Notes under the pieces: generated by a model | Database searches by the model: none | Seen by the model: only the letters and a program-made list of their open reading frames with translations | Told to the model about the DNA's origin: nothing | Made by a program: the position numbers and the translations under genes | Shown: positions 1 to 10,926 of the stretch, in pieces | Position numbering within the stretch: position 1 is the stretch's first letter | Layout: every line of letters starts with the position of its first letter | NCBI GenBank assembly: GCA_016935555.1 | Contig: JAFGQR010000026.1 | Span: 1-32,472 of the forward strand | Reading direction: 5' to 3' | Source of the DNA: Verrucomicrobiota bacterium | Lineage (GTDB): Bacteria > Verrucomicrobiota > Verrucomicrobiia > Limisphaerales > JAFGQR01 | DNA: 32,472 nucleotides

Positions 1-1548
<1,548 letters not shown>

Positions 1549-1552
<4 letters not shown>

Positions 1553-2142
1553 GGGGGGGAGGCGGCGTGGGGGTCGGGCCGGGCCAGCTTCAGCACATAG
1601 GCGCTGATGCGCAGCCCGGCCTGCCTGGCGGCCGCGCGGTTGATGTCAAAATAAAGGTAAGCCTTGTCCCGTGTTTCGGGCTGCTCCCACAACGTGACGA
1701 TGCCTTGGTGCCGGCGGAACGGCGCCGTTTCACCAAAGGTCAGGATTGGCCGTCCGGCCAGCGCCGTGAGGATGGCCCTGACGCGCTCCGGGTCCGAATC
1801 CGCGACGTAGAGGGCGTGGCAGGTGGTGATGTCGGCGGCCTCCTTGAAGCGGAGCACCTTGAGCGCGCGCTGCTTGATGGGCTTGTCCTTGATCAGGTCC
1901 AGGTCCCGGCCAAACGGGTCCTTGCCCAGGATGCCCAGGACGAACGGGGCGGACGGGTCGGCAAAGGTGTTGGTGGGCCACTGGGTGTATTGGGAAATCA
2001 GGTAAATATACCAGGCGCGATGCTGAAAAGCCGTGTAGGCCGCGGCAGGCGCGTCGGCGCTTCTCAGCGCCAGTCCTCCCACTCCAAGCCCTGCTGCCAG
2101 ACCAACCAGCCAACCCGCTGTGGAAGAACCCCGGAGTCGCAT
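1549..2142 (-). CDS. YfiR-like (DUF4154) periplasmic regulator
   Basis: A 197-residue protein with a hydrophobic N-terminus (about 8-35) consistent with a signal sequence or lipid-free export signal. The family pattern is visible: YLISQYTQWP near the start of the mature part, then FVLGILGKDPFG, CHALYV, and the late LTFGE and G-I-V-T-L segments. Members of this family are periplasmic; Pseudomonas YfiR inhibits the diguanylate cyclase YfiN by contacting its CHASE8 region. Here the partner encoded immediately downstream, with a 4-base ATGA overlap, is a histidine kinase with a CHASE8-like domain. The gene lies 17 bp after the Ig-domain gene. There is no clear ribosome binding site, so expression probably depends on the upstream cistrons. 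Family assignment is fairly sure; the inhibitory role is inferred. Confidence 0.85.
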
Positions 2143-2159
2143 GGTTGGTCAACGCGGCA

Positions 2160-4529
2160 TCAGCGCACCTCCGCACGATAAAATCGGCGCGGCCATGTCG
2201 CCGCGTTCGTGTCGACAAACTCGGCCATCCCCTGCGGGGCGTCGTTGGTGCACACCGGATGCCATCCGATCAGGTCCGGCGAGGCCATCAACACCACGTG
2301 CGACTCGGGACTGCAGAGCACCTGGCAGTGGAACCAGCCGCGCTCGATCCAGGCTTGGGCGATCCGGGGCGGCGCGAGCACGCGCAGGTGGACGGACGCC
2401 GCGGCGGCGCCCATGAAGTTGACGGCTCTCACGCGGTAATCGCCGGCGTCAGCCGCGTCGGCCCTTGGAATGACGTGCGTGGCGTTGGTGGCTCCGGCAA
2501 GGTCGACGCCCCGGAATTGCCATTGAACGTCCGGCACGGGCACGCCGGTCGCCTCGGCCGCCAACACCGCCGGCTCGCCGGCCAGAACGGTGAGATTCGT
2601 GTCCGCGGCAAACACCTGGGGCGGCGCGCCGAAGCGCCAGTTCACCGCGATGTCCCCCTGCTGCCCCTCCAGCCCGTCCACTTCCACGATGAGCGGCGTC
2701 GCCGTCCCGCACGTGGCGGTGTCCCACCTGCAGTAATCCGCCGCCGTACCCGCCGCGTCGCACCCCAGGTATTCCATCGTGGCCAGCGTGTCGCCGGCAT
2801 AGACGGCCATCACCGTGCGCAACGCGCTCCCGGCGGTGTCCAGCATCAACGTCCCGTCGCCCTCCGGCAGCAAGCCGAGAAAGCGGGAGGAGACGCCGAT
2901 GGGTCCGCACGGGGTGGTGTGCGGCATGCCCTGAGGTTCCAACGTGTGCAGCCAGCGGCTGCCCCGCGTGCCCGGCGCCAGGGCAATCCACTCGAACACC
3001 GGCTCCCCTTCCAGGCGCAGTTCGGCCGGCGGGCTGAAGACGACGCCGGCGAGGTTGCGGACGGCGACATCGTAGGAGCCGGCCTGACTGGGGCGCAGGT
3101 CGGCGAGGGCGAGGGTGGCGTTCGTGGCGCCGGGCAGCGGCCGCCAGTCCTGGCGCCACTGGTAAGTCAGGGGCGCGGGATTGGTCGCTTCCACCCCGAA
3201 CACGACCGTGCCACCGACGATGGCGGTTTGGGATTTTGGGGGGTGCAGGATCTCCGGCAGCGGCAGGGGCACGATGGGGCCGGCCAACTCGCCCAGAGGA
3301 TAAAGGGAGGTGCGAATCTCCACGAACTGCCGGCTGCGGCGCAGCTGCCAGAACTGCTGGCCCTGGTAATTGGTCACCACCCCCTGCAACACTCCGGAGC
3401 GGTCGTCCCGGGGTTCATACGCAAGCGGGAACAGCTTGGAGGCGGGGCTGTTGTTCGTGCCCGGGCCACGAATGCTCGCGTCCCAAAACTCCCCCGCCAA
3501 TCCCTCCACCGCGATGGAGTAGAACACCAGGCCGTTGGTTTCCAGGCGCACAAGACCGAAGCCGGAGGCGGACGTTGGGGCGGGCGAGACGGCGGCGGGG
3601 GGCTGCAGGCCGACCATGAAGGCGTGGGGCTCGCGCAGGTGGAGCGTCATGTCCAGCCCCCACCCGGAGGGCAATTCGCCCCCGTGTCCCGGCGAGTCAT
3701 CCGCCACGAACAGGGTCCAGGCGCCTTGGGGATCCTGGGCGGTGAAGGCGCTCAGGGCGCTGGCGGGCAGCCCGCTGAGAACGGCCGGCAACGCGTCATC
3801 GTCGGGCGCATAATTGGCCGGGTGGTAGGCCCCCCCGGTCAGCGGCCCCTCGTCCGCCAGGACGGCCCCCTCGTCGTCGAATTCGAGAAAGACATTGGTG
3901 ATGCCCCAGCCGTTGCCGGCGTCGGACATCAGATGGACGAACTGCCCCTGGGGACCGAGCAGCCCCAGGTCCAGATCGTCCGGGCGCGAATGGTTCACCA
4001 CGAAACACACGGCCGACATCCGCGCAATCACGCCGTCCACATGATCGAACGCAATCGTGGAACGCGCAAGCCCGGGGGCATCCCAGTCGGGGATCACGAT
4101 GGGATCCCAGTTGACCGTCTGGACAGTGGCGATGATCCGCAGGGTGGCGGGGGAACTGGTGACGGCGCCGCCGGCGTTGGCGACCACCACGCTGTAGGAT
4201 CCCGCCTGGCTCAAATCCACATTCGACAACACCAGCACCGCCTCCTCGGCACCGAGAATGGGGCGGTCCAGAAAACGCCACTGGAAGAAGGTGGCCACGT
4301 TGCTCGAGGCGGTCACGGCAAACGTCGCCCTGCCGCCCGCCAACACCGCCTGGTCCCCAGGCTGCTCATAAATCACCGGCGGCAAAATCACCATCTCGGC
4401 CGCAACACCACCCGCCACCCACAGCCAGACCGCCATCGCCCACAGCCGCCGCAGCCGCGCCGCGCGCGGCCGGCTTCCGATACCGCGGGACGGCGTCCGA
4501 CTTGAAATGCCGGCACCAGGAGAGTTCAT
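2160..4529 (-). CDS. Secreted Ig-like / P-domain protein
   Basis: A 789-residue protein using ATG 4529, preceded by a basic n-region and the hydrophobic stretch WAMAVWLWVAGGVAA, which ends in a plausible signal peptidase site near residue 44. An Ig-like domain (about 50-130, with FQWRF and SQAGSYSVVVANAGG) is followed by a proprotein-convertase P-like domain (about 150-305, ending AWTLFVADDSPGHGGELPSG). A second Ig-like domain (about 430-510, YQWRQDW, SQAGSYDVAVRN), a beta-sandwich region and a third Ig-like domain (VQWQF, DAGDYRVRAVN) complete it. The C-terminus (SPDLIGWHPV, FYRAEVR) resembles the end of many verrucomicrobial Ig proteins. An in-frame ATG at 4592 lies in a G/C run only 7 bp from the preceding stop and has no ribosome binding site, so 4529 is preferred. 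Its place between a TonB receptor and a YfiR-like gene suggests a surface or periplasmic role in the same system; the ligand is unknown. Confidence 0.85.
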   Translation of the reverse strand: MNSPGAGISSRTPSRGIGSRPRAARLRRLWAMAVWLWVAGGVAAEMVILPPVIYEQPGDQAVLAGGRATFAVTASSNVATFFQWRFLDRPILGAEEAVLVLSNVDLSQAGSYSVVVANAGGAVTSSPATLRIIATVQTVNWDPIVIPDWDAPGLARSTIAFDHVDGVIARMSAVCFVVNHSRPDDLDLGLLGPQGQFVHLMSDAGNGWGITNVFLEFDDEGAVLADEGPLTGGAYHPANYAPDDDALPAVLSGLPASALSAFTAQDPQGAWTLFVADDSPGHGGELPSGWGLDMTLHLREPHAFMVGLQPPAAVSPAPTSASGFGLVRLETNGLVFYSIAVEGLAGEFWDASIRGPGTNNSPASKLFPLAYEPRDDRSGVLQGVVTNYQGQQFWQLRRSRQFVEIRTSLYPLGELAGPIVPLPLPEILHPPKSQTAIVGGTVVFGVEATNPAPLTYQWRQDWRPLPGATNATLALADLRPSQAGSYDVAVRNLAGVVFSPPAELRLEGEPVFEWIALAPGTRGSRWLHTLEPQGMPHTTPCGPIGVSSRFLGLLPEGDGTLMLDTAGSALRTVMAVYAGDTLATMEYLGCDAAGTAADYCRWDTATCGTATPLIVEVDGLEGQQGDIAVNWRFGAPPQVFAADTNLTVLAGEPAVLAAEATGVPVPDVQWQFRGVDLAGATNATHVIPRADAADAGDYRVRAVNFMGAAAASVHLRVLAPPRIAQAWIERGWFHCQVLCSPESHVVLMASPDLIGWHPVCTNDAPQGMAEFVDTNAATWPRRFYRAEVR

Positions 4530-4574
4530 GGCCTTATTGTAATCGCTTCGGACCGGCTGCGCATCTGGAGAGTT

Positions 4575-4599
4575 GGGGGTGGGGGAGGGCATGGGGGGG
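4575..4599 (+). other. Putative G-quadruplex motif
   Basis: Four G runs of 5, 5, 3 and 7 are separated by loops T, A and CAT. It fills part of the gap between the TonB-receptor stop and the Ig-protein start. The G-rich strand is the template strand for this minus-strand operon, so a quadruplex would affect polymerase passage rather than the RNA. Folding is predicted only from the pattern. Confidence 0.5.
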
Positions 4600-6624
4600 T
4601 CAGAAGCGGTATTGGGCCTTGATGCGGAAGGAGAAGCCGTCCTGCCCGATGATCTCCTCGTTGTGTTGGGGCGTGGCCGGGTCGTCGTAACGGGTGTCGA
4701 GAAGGTTGTAGAGGCTGGCGGATACCTCCAATCCCTTCACCAGCTCGCGGCTGAACACGGTGAGGTTCAAGATGCTGTAGGACTCGGCGTCGGCGCCGCG
4801 CAGCGAGGCGCCGCGGACGGTTCGGCGGGTGCTGGTGAATTGGTAATCGAGGCCGGCGAAGATCTTGTTGCGGCAGAGGGGGAGGCTGAGGCTGGCTTTG
4901 ACGAGGTGGTTGGGCGCATCGGGCAGCGGGTCGTTCGTGGCGCGGTCTTCGACCTCCTGCAGGGTGTAGCTGAGGCGCCCGTGCCAGCCGCCCGTCCAGA
5001 GGCCTTCGAGCCCCATTTCGATGCCTCGGGCCTCGGCGGTGTCGACGTTGCGGTCGAACGTGATCAGGTCGTCCATGCGGTTGAAGAATCCCGCAAGCGA
5101 CGATCGCAGGTGGCGGCCCAGGCGCTGTTCCCAGATCAGCTCGCAGGTGGCGATGGTCTCGGGCACGAGGGGGTTGGGGAAGGCGACATTTTCTTCGAGG
5201 AAACTGGGCGTGCGATAGGCGGTGCCGTAGATGGCCTTGAAGGTGGTGCCGATCCAGGGATCGTACAGCAGCGCCACCCGGGGGTTGAGGGTGGGATCGT
5301 AGTGGCTGTAGGCGTCGTAGCGCAGGCCGGCGTTGAGCCGCACCTTGGACAGCGGCACCAGGTCCCCCTGCAGGAACACCCCCCAGGTGTCCCGGTTCCC
5401 GCCTTTCAGCGGCCCCAGTGGCCGCTCCAGCCGCTGCCGGAAATCATCGCGGTATTCCGCGCCCAGCGTGAGCGTGTGCCGGTCGGCCAGCGTCGTTTTC
5501 AGCAGCCACTCCGTGCCCCACCATTCCCCGACGCCGACCAGCCGGTGCACCGTTCGTCCCTGCGGCGGCACGAACTGCGGCACGGTGATCACGAGGTCCT
5601 TGCGGTCGTAATGGAGCCGTCCCTCGACGTCGAGCACGTTGGTGAAGCTGTGGGCCCATTTCAACGCGGCGTAGCCGCGCTCATCCACGGTGCGGAGGTC
5701 CGGATCGTTCGCCATGGCGTCGAACTGGCCCGTGGGATTGCCCTTCTCGCGCTCCAGGTAGCCGCCTTCCAGCGTCAGCCCGCGGAACCGGACCGACCCG
5801 AAGCAGCTCCCGAACCGGTCGTCATCCAGCCCGTGGACCGACCCATGGTCCGGCCCTTCGCTGTCGTAAAGCGTGCCCGAGAGCAGCAGCTCGACATCGC
5901 GCGCGCACCGGTACCCGTAGGTCACGCGGCCCTTGAACGTGTCAAACCGCGCATACTCGCCGCTCAGCTCCGGGCCCCGCACCTCGCCGCCCTGGCGGGT
6001 GACGACATTGATCACCCCGAAGAACGCGTTGTTGCCGTAGAGCACCGACCCCGGCCCGCGCACGACCTCCACCCGCTCGATCAAATCCGCGTCGAGGAAA
6101 AAGGCGGTGCCGACGTCCGATCCTCCCGAGAGGTTGTCGTTGATCCGGTGCCCGTTGACGAGCATCAGCACCCGGCCGTTGAGGCTGTTGATGTCGCTCC
6201 GGTTGAAACTGCGCACCCCGAGGAACGAGTAGTTGCGGTCGTAGCTCACGTGCAACCCCGGCACCGTCCGCAGCGCGTCCGCCAGCGTGCGGTGGCCGAA
6301 CTTCCTGATGTCGTCGGCGGTGAGGACGGTCACCGAGGAGGGCGCCTCGGTGGTGGGCTGCTCGAACCGCGACGGCCCGGTCACCATCGGCACCAGGGTG
6401 GACATCAAATCCTCGATGTTGGGCGTGCCCGGCGGCAACACCGGCGGCTCGATGTCCACCTCCGCCTCCTGCGCCGCCGCGCCGGCCGGCGCGCCGGCCG
6501 CCGCCCCCGCCAGCGCGAGCGCCGGGGCCATGGCCAATCCCGCCAGGACCGCGAGCCTGCCTGTCCGGCGCCAACCGGCGCCACGACGCGCGCACACGAC
6601 ACCACTGGGATTGTAACGGTGCAT
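4600..6624 (-). CDS. TonB-dependent outer-membrane receptor
   Basis: A 674-residue protein from ATG 6624. An Ala-rich signal region ends near residue 52 (GAPAGAAAQ). The plug domain is clear: [44 protein letters not shown], then [16 protein letters not shown] and INVVTRQGG. The remainder is a beta-barrel with aromatic strand ends, closing with RIKAQYRF, whose terminal Phe is typical for outer-membrane insertion. Length and pattern fit siderophore/vitamin-type or iron(III)-complex receptors, but the substrate cannot be read. An in-frame TTG at 6642 has an AAAGGA motif about 5 bp upstream and is a credible alternative start. It is the first gene of the minus-strand operon with the Ig protein, YfiR-like protein and kinase, and is divergent from leuS. 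No classical TonB box was identified with confidence. Confidence 0.93.
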   Translation of the reverse strand: MHRYNPSGVVCARRGAGWRRTGRLAVLAGLAMAPALALAGAAAGAPAGAAAQEAEVDIEPPVLPPGTPNIEDLMSTLVPMVTGPSRFEQPTTEAPSSVTVLTADDIRKFGHRTLADALRTVPGLHVSYDRNYSFLGVRSFNRSDINSLNGRVLMLVNGHRINDNLSGGSDVGTAFFLDADLIERVEVVRGPGSVLYGNNAFFGVINVVTRQGGEVRGPELSGEYARFDTFKGRVTYGYRCARDVELLLSGTLYDSEGPDHGSVHGLDDDRFGSCFGSVRFRGLTLEGGYLEREKGNPTGQFDAMANDPDLRTVDERGYAALKWAHSFTNVLDVEGRLHYDRKDLVITVPQFVPPQGRTVHRLVGVGEWWGTEWLLKTTLADRHTLTLGAEYRDDFRQRLERPLGPLKGGNRDTWGVFLQGDLVPLSKVRLNAGLRYDAYSHYDPTLNPRVALLYDPWIGTTFKAIYGTAYRTPSFLEENVAFPNPLVPETIATCELIWEQRLGRHLRSSLAGFFNRMDDLITFDRNVDTAEARGIEMGLEGLWTGGWHGRLSYTLQEVEDRATNDPLPDAPNHLVKASLSLPLCRNKIFAGLDYQFTSTRRTVRGASLRGADAESYSILNLTVFSRELVKGLEVSASLYNLLDTRYDDPATPQHNEEIIGQDGFSFRIKAQYRF

Positions 6625-6669
6625 GGCAGAGACGACGTGCAAGGTCGTCCTTTGTGCGGGAGCTTTCAA

Positions 6670-6719
6670 GCCAAATCGCCCAAATCGCCATTGCCTCGTT
6701 CCGGCTTCCTTCCTATTTT
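6670..6719 (+). promoter_or_regulatory. Candidate leuS promoter, leaderless arrangement
   Basis: TTGCCT at 6691-6696 and TATTTT at 6714-6719 are 17 bp apart, and the leuS ATG follows 7 bp after the -10. There is no Shine-Dalgarno motif before the ATG, so the transcript could be leaderless or nearly so. Just upstream, CCAAATCGC occurs twice in tandem (about 6671-6688). The 102-bp divergent gap also serves the TonB operon. Confidence 0.4.
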
Positions 6720-6726
6720 CGCGCGC

Positions 6727-9531
6727 ATGTCGCAGACACGCCGGCAGTATCCGTTTCATGTCATCGAACCCAAATGGCAGGAGGTCTGGGAGCGCCAGCA
6801 GACGTTCCGCGCCTGGAACCCGGGCGAGATCATCCCCGCCGGCCATCCGTTTGCGCAGCGCCACGGATGCGACTCCGGCGCGCTGCCGCCGAAGTGTTAC
6901 ATCCTCGACATGTTTCCCTACCCGAGCGGGGCGGGGCTGCATGTGGGGCACCCGGAGGGCTACACGGCCACGGACATCCTGGCGCGCTACCACCGCGCCC
7001 GCGGCTCGCACGTCCTGCATCCCATGGGCTGGGACGCCTTCGGCTTGCCCGCCGAACAGTTCGCCGTCAAAACCGGCCAGCACCCGCGCAAGGCCACCGA
7101 GGCCAACATCGCCACCTTCAAACGCCAGATCCGGTCGCTGGGCTTCAGCTACGACTGGACCCGGGAGCTGGACACGACCGACCCGGCTTACTTCAAGTGG
7201 ACGCAATGGATCTTTCTGCAGATGTACCAGGCGTGGTTCAATCCCGACACGAGCCGCGCCGAACCCATCGACACCCTCCCGTATCCCTCCGGGCTGACGA
7301 CGGACGAGGAGCGCCGCGCGTATCGGGACGGCCGGCGCCTGGCTTACGTGGCCGAAATGCCCGTGTGGTGGTGCGAACAGCTCGGCACCGTCCTCGCCAA
7401 CGAGGAGGTCCTCGACGGGAAAAGCGAGGTGGGCGATTTCCCCGTGATCCGCAAGCCGATGCGCCAATGGATGCTGCGCATCACCGCCTACGCCGAGCGC
7501 CTTCTCCAGGATCTGGACACCATCGACTGGAGCCCGGCTCTCAAGGAAATGCAGCGGCATTGGATCGGCCGCAGCGAAGGCGCCGAAGTCACCTTCGCCG
7601 TCGCCCCCGCCAGCACCCGCCCCGGCAGCCCCGCGCCCGCCATCACCGTGTTCACGACGCGCCCCGACACGCTCTTTGGGGCCACCTACATGGTCCTCTC
7701 GCCGGAACACCCGCTCGTCGACCCCCTCACCACCGACGCCCAGCGCCCGGCCGTCGAGACCTACCGCCGCCAGGCCGCCACCAAAAGCGACCTCGAACGG
7801 ACCGAGCTGGCCAAGGACAAAACCGGCGTGTTCACCGGCGCCTATGCCGTCAACCCCGTCAACCAGGAACCCATCCCCGTCTGGATCGCCGATTACGTCC
7901 TCGCCAGCTACGGCACCGGCGCCATCATGGCCGTCCCCGCCCACGACACCCGCGACCTCGAGTTCGCCCGCGCCTTCAACCTGCCCGTCCGCGTCGTCGT
8001 CCAAGCCCCCGGGAGCCGGGATTCGATCGGCTATGTGGACGACGGCGTGAGCGTCAACTCCGGCCTGATCACCGGCCTGCCGACGCCCGAGGCGAAGCGG
8101 AAGATCACCGCGTGGCTCGAGGAACGCGGCCTGGGGCGACGCACGGTCAACTACAAGCTGCGCGACTGGCTTTTCAGCCGGCAGCGCTACTGGGGCGAAC
8201 CCTTCCCCATTGTCTGGAAACGCGATGCCCGCGGCCGGCTCCACCACGAGGCCCTTCCGGAATCCGCCCTGCCCGTCCTGCCTCCCCACCTGACCGACTA
8301 CAAGCCCACCGCCAGCGGCCAACCCCCCCTGGCGCGCGCGCAGGATTGGGTGAACCTTCCGGACGGGGCGATGCGCGAAACCAACACCATGCCCCAATGG
8401 GCCGGCAGTTGCTGGTACTACCTCCGCTATCTCGACCCCCGCAACCCTTCGGCCTTCTGCGAGCCCGCCGCCGAACGCTACTGGATGGGCGCTGCCGCCG
8501 CCGCCCACCCGGTACCGGGCGAACGCGCGGGCGCCGGCCCGGGTTTCCCGGCGTCCGAGGCGCCCGCCACGCGGCCGGGCGTGGACCTGTATGTGGGCGG
8601 CACGGAGCACGCCGTGTTGCACCTGCTCTACGCGCGGTTCTGGCACAAGGTGCTTTACGACCTGGGCCACGTCTCCACCCCCGAACCCTTCCACCGCCTC
8701 GTCAACCAGGGCCTTATCCTCGGCGAGGACGGCCAGAAGATGTCGAAGAGCCGCGGCAATGTCATCAACCCGGACGACGTGCTGAAGGACTACGGCGCCG
8801 ACGCGTTCCGCCTGTATGAGATGTTCATGGGCCCCCTCGAAATGGTCAAACCGTGGAACACCCAGGGCGTCGAGGGCGTCTACCGCTTCCTCGGCCGCGT
8901 CTGGCGGTTGTTCGTCGAGGACCAAAGCGAAACCGAGTTCGACCAGGCCATGACCGCCGATGCCTCCCGGGCCCGGACATGGCTCGACCAGGTCCGGCTC
9001 AGCCCGGCGGTTCAGGACGCCGCCGCCACGCCCGCCCAGCTCAAGACGCTGCACGCCTGCATCAGAAAGGTCACCGAAGACCTCGACCACCTCCGGTTCA
9101 ATACCGCCATCTCCGCCCTCATGGTGTTCGTCAACGAGGCCCTCGCCTGGGAATGCAAACCCGCCGCGGTCCTGCGCGAGTTCCTGATCCTCCTGCAGCC
9201 CCTGGCCCCGCACCTCGCCGAGGAACTCTGGTCGAAACTCACCGCCACCTTCCCCACGCCGCCCGGCGCCCGCGCCACGCCGGCTCCGGCGCTCAGTTAC
9301 CAACCCTGGCCCGCCTGGGACCCGAGCCTGCTCGCCGAGGACATGATCGAAATCCCCGTCCAGGTGAACGGCAAACTGCGCGGCCGAATCCGGGTGCCTG
9401 CGGGGGCGACTTCGGCCGAATTCGAAGCCGCGGCGCGTGCGTGCGAGAAGGTGCAGCCGTTTCTGGCGGGCAAGACCGTCCGCAAGGCGATTGTCGTGCC
9501 GGGCAAGCTGGTGAACCTCGTGGCCGTCTGA
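6727..9531 (+). CDS. leuS: Leucyl-tRNA synthetase
   Basis: A 934-residue class I synthetase that charges tRNA-Leu with leucine in the cytoplasm. The HIGH-type motif HVGH is at residues 72-75, preceded by DMFPYPSG. The CP1 editing domain shows [13 protein letters not shown] and [13 protein letters not shown]. The [14 protein letters not shown] segment and the KMSKS loop (residues 671-675) follow, then the anticodon-binding domain and a C-terminal domain with [11 protein letters not shown]. It is longer than E. coli LeuRS (860). Insertions are visible near residue 40 (before [11 protein letters not shown]), around residues 180-195 ([13 protein letters not shown]) and a low-complexity Ala/Pro stretch near residue 600. 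ATG 6727 fits the conserved N-terminus. It is followed after 7 bp by the aminotransferase gene. Confidence 0.97.
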   Translation: MSQTRRQYPFHVIEPKWQEVWERQQTFRAWNPGEIIPAGHPFAQRHGCDSGALPPKCYILDMFPYPSGAGLHVGHPEGYTATDILARYHRARGSHVLHPMGWDAFGLPAEQFAVKTGQHPRKATEANIATFKRQIRSLGFSYDWTRELDTTDPAYFKWTQWIFLQMYQAWFNPDTSRAEPIDTLPYPSGLTTDEERRAYRDGRRLAYVAEMPVWWCEQLGTVLANEEVLDGKSEVGDFPVIRKPMRQWMLRITAYAERLLQDLDTIDWSPALKEMQRHWIGRSEGAEVTFAVAPASTRPGSPAPAITVFTTRPDTLFGATYMVLSPEHPLVDPLTTDAQRPAVETYRRQAATKSDLERTELAKDKTGVFTGAYAVNPVNQEPIPVWIADYVLASYGTGAIMAVPAHDTRDLEFARAFNLPVRVVVQAPGSRDSIGYVDDGVSVNSGLITGLPTPEAKRKITAWLEERGLGRRTVNYKLRDWLFSRQRYWGEPFPIVWKRDARGRLHHEALPESALPVLPPHLTDYKPTASGQPPLARAQDWVNLPDGAMRETNTMPQWAGSCWYYLRYLDPRNPSAFCEPAAERYWMGAAAAAHPVPGERAGAGPGFPASEAPATRPGVDLYVGGTEHAVLHLLYARFWHKVLYDLGHVSTPEPFHRLVNQGLILGEDGQKMSKSRGNVINPDDVLKDYGADAFRLYEMFMGPLEMVKPWNTQGVEGVYRFLGRVWRLFVEDQSETEFDQAMTADASRARTWLDQVRLSPAVQDAAATPAQLKTLHACIRKVTEDLDHLRFNTAISALMVFVNEALAWECKPAAVLREFLILLQPLAPHLAEELWSKLTATFPTPPGARATPAPALSYQPWPAWDPSLLAEDMIEIPVQVNGKLRGRIRVPAGATSAEFEAAARACEKVQPFLAGKTVRKAIVVPGKLVNLVAV

Positions 9532-9538
9532 GCCCTTC

Positions 9539-10768
9539 ATGACGCCACCCAAGACCACCCCGCCCCGCGCCGGGCGGCTCGCGACGCCCGCAGCGGACCC
9601 TGCGCTGTGGCCGCTGGATCCTGCGGTCACGTTTTTGAATCACGGCTCGTTCGGCAGCTGCCCGCACGCCGTGCTCGCCGCCCAACGCCAATGGCGCGAG
9701 CGCCTCGAACGGCAGCCCGTCCGGTTCTTCGTCCGCGACCTCGAACCCCTGCTCGACACCGCCCGGGCCGGGCTGGCCCGGTTCCTGGGGGCCGACCCCG
9801 GGGCATTGGCCTTTGTGCCCAATGCAACCACCGGCGTCAACACGGTCCTCCGCGCCCTGCGGTTCCGGCGCGGCGACGAGTTGCTCGTCACCAACCACGA
9901 ATACAACGCGTGCCGCAACGCGCTGCAGTTCGTCGCCGAACGCTCGGGCGCACGCGTGGTCGAAGTGCCCGTGCCGTTCCCCCTGGAGTCGGCAGACGCG
10001 GTCATCGACGCCGTCCTGCGCCGCGTCACGCGCCGCACCCGTCTTCTGCTCATCGACCACGTGACCAGCCAGACCGGCCTGGTGCTGCCCGTCGAACCTC
10101 TGGTGCGCGAACTGGACGCGCGCGGCGTCGACACCCTCATCGACGGCGCCCATGCGCCCGGCATGGTGCCGCTGAACCTCGGGCGCCTCGGCGCCGCCTA
10201 TTACACCGGCAACTGCCACAAGTGGCTCTGCGCCCCCAAAGGCGCCGCCTTCCTCCATGTCCGCCCCGACCGGCAACGCCTCGTGCGCCCCCTCACCATC
10301 AGCCACGGCGCCAATTCCCCCCGCTCCGATCGCCCGCGATTCCTCCTGGAATTCGACTGGACCGGCACCTGCGATCCCTCCCCCTGGCTCTCCATCCCCG
10401 CCGCCCTCCACTTCATCCCCTCCCTCCTCACCGGCGGCTGGCGCGCCGTCATGACCCGCAACCATTCCCTCGCCCTGGCCGCCCGGCGCCGCCTGGCCCG
10501 CACCCTGGGCGTTCCCGTCCCCTGCCCGGAAGATATGATCGGCGCCATGGCCGCCTTGCCACTCCCCGAGGCGCCGTCCGCCGCCCCCATGAAATCGCCC
10601 CTCTACCTCGACCCCCTCCAGGACACGCTCCTCGACCGCTACCGCATCGAAGTCCCCGTCATCCCCTGGCCCGCCCCGCCCCGGCGCCTGCTCCGCGTGT
10701 CCGCCCAACTCTACAACGCCCTTCCCCAATACGACCGCCTCGCCCGGGCGCTGGAAGACCTGCGGTGA
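9539..10768 (+). CDS. Class V aminotransferase, isopenicillin-N-epimerase-like
   Basis: A 409-residue PLP enzyme of the class V (CefD/NifS-like) fold. The N-terminus has the family signature FLNHGSFGSCP, followed by FVPNATTGVNTVLRAL for cofactor phosphate binding. The acid that pairs with the PLP pyridine lies in LIDGAHAPGM, and the Schiff-base lysine is Lys228 in GNCHKWLCAPKG. The end (PRRLLRVSAQLYN) is also typical. Members include epimerases, cysteine desulfurase-like and other lyase enzymes, so the substrate is open. It begins 7 bp after leuS with no ribosome binding site and is probably read on the same transcript. No biosynthetic partner genes are nearby. Confidence 0.9.
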   Translation: MTPPKTTPPRAGRLATPAADPALWPLDPAVTFLNHGSFGSCPHAVLAAQRQWRERLERQPVRFFVRDLEPLLDTARAGLARFLGADPGALAFVPNATTGVNTVLRALRFRRGDELLVTNHEYNACRNALQFVAERSGARVVEVPVPFPLESADAVIDAVLRRVTRRTRLLLIDHVTSQTGLVLPVEPLVRELDARGVDTLIDGAHAPGMVPLNLGRLGAAYYTGNCHKWLCAPKGAAFLHVRPDRQRLVRPLTISHGANSPRSDRPRFLLEFDWTGTCDPSPWLSIPAALHFIPSLLTGGWRAVMTRNHSLALAARRRLARTLGVPVPCPEDMIGAMAALPLPEAPSAAPMKSPLYLDPLQDTLLDRYRIEVPVIPWPAPPRRLLRVSAQLYNALPQYDRLARALEDLR

Positions 10769-10784
10769 ACCCGGCCGCCGTCCC

Positions 10785-10802
10785 CGCAACGCCAGCGTTG
10801 CG
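10785..10802. other. Perfect short hairpin in the intergenic gap
   Basis: CGCAACGC and GCGTTGCG form a perfect 8-bp stem around CA, 16 bp after the aminotransferase stop. There is no T tract after it, so it is not a standard intrinsic terminator. It may serve RNA processing or 3'-end protection. The rest of the 158-bp gap (10769-10926) shows no gene or clear promoter. Confidence 0.4.
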
Positions 10803-10926
10803 CGTTGGACCCTCTGGCGACCGGGCTTCAGAGCGCTTCGCGCCGACAACGTTCATGGCCGCCATGGGTCTGCAAGCCCGAGAAACACGCTTGCCCCGCC
10901 GCCGCCATGCTCCGAACCTTCGGCCC

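Noticed and set aside
2145..4505. 786-residue plus-strand frame
   Set aside because: Antisense to the Ig/P-domain protein; rich in His, Arg, Gly and Pro, as expected of a high-GC shadow.
6625..9630. Minus-strand extension of the TonB receptor frame through leuS
   Set aside because: The frame stays open only because of GC-rich codon bias; the receptor signal peptide starts at 6624 and leuS is unambiguous on the other strand.
10785..10802. Rho-independent terminator
   Set aside because: The stem is strong but no T tract follows on either strand.
9607..10926. Upstream extension of the DUF5010 gene to 9607
   Set aside because: It overlaps the aminotransferase in another frame and is Arg/Pro-rich noise; the signal peptide begins at 10927.
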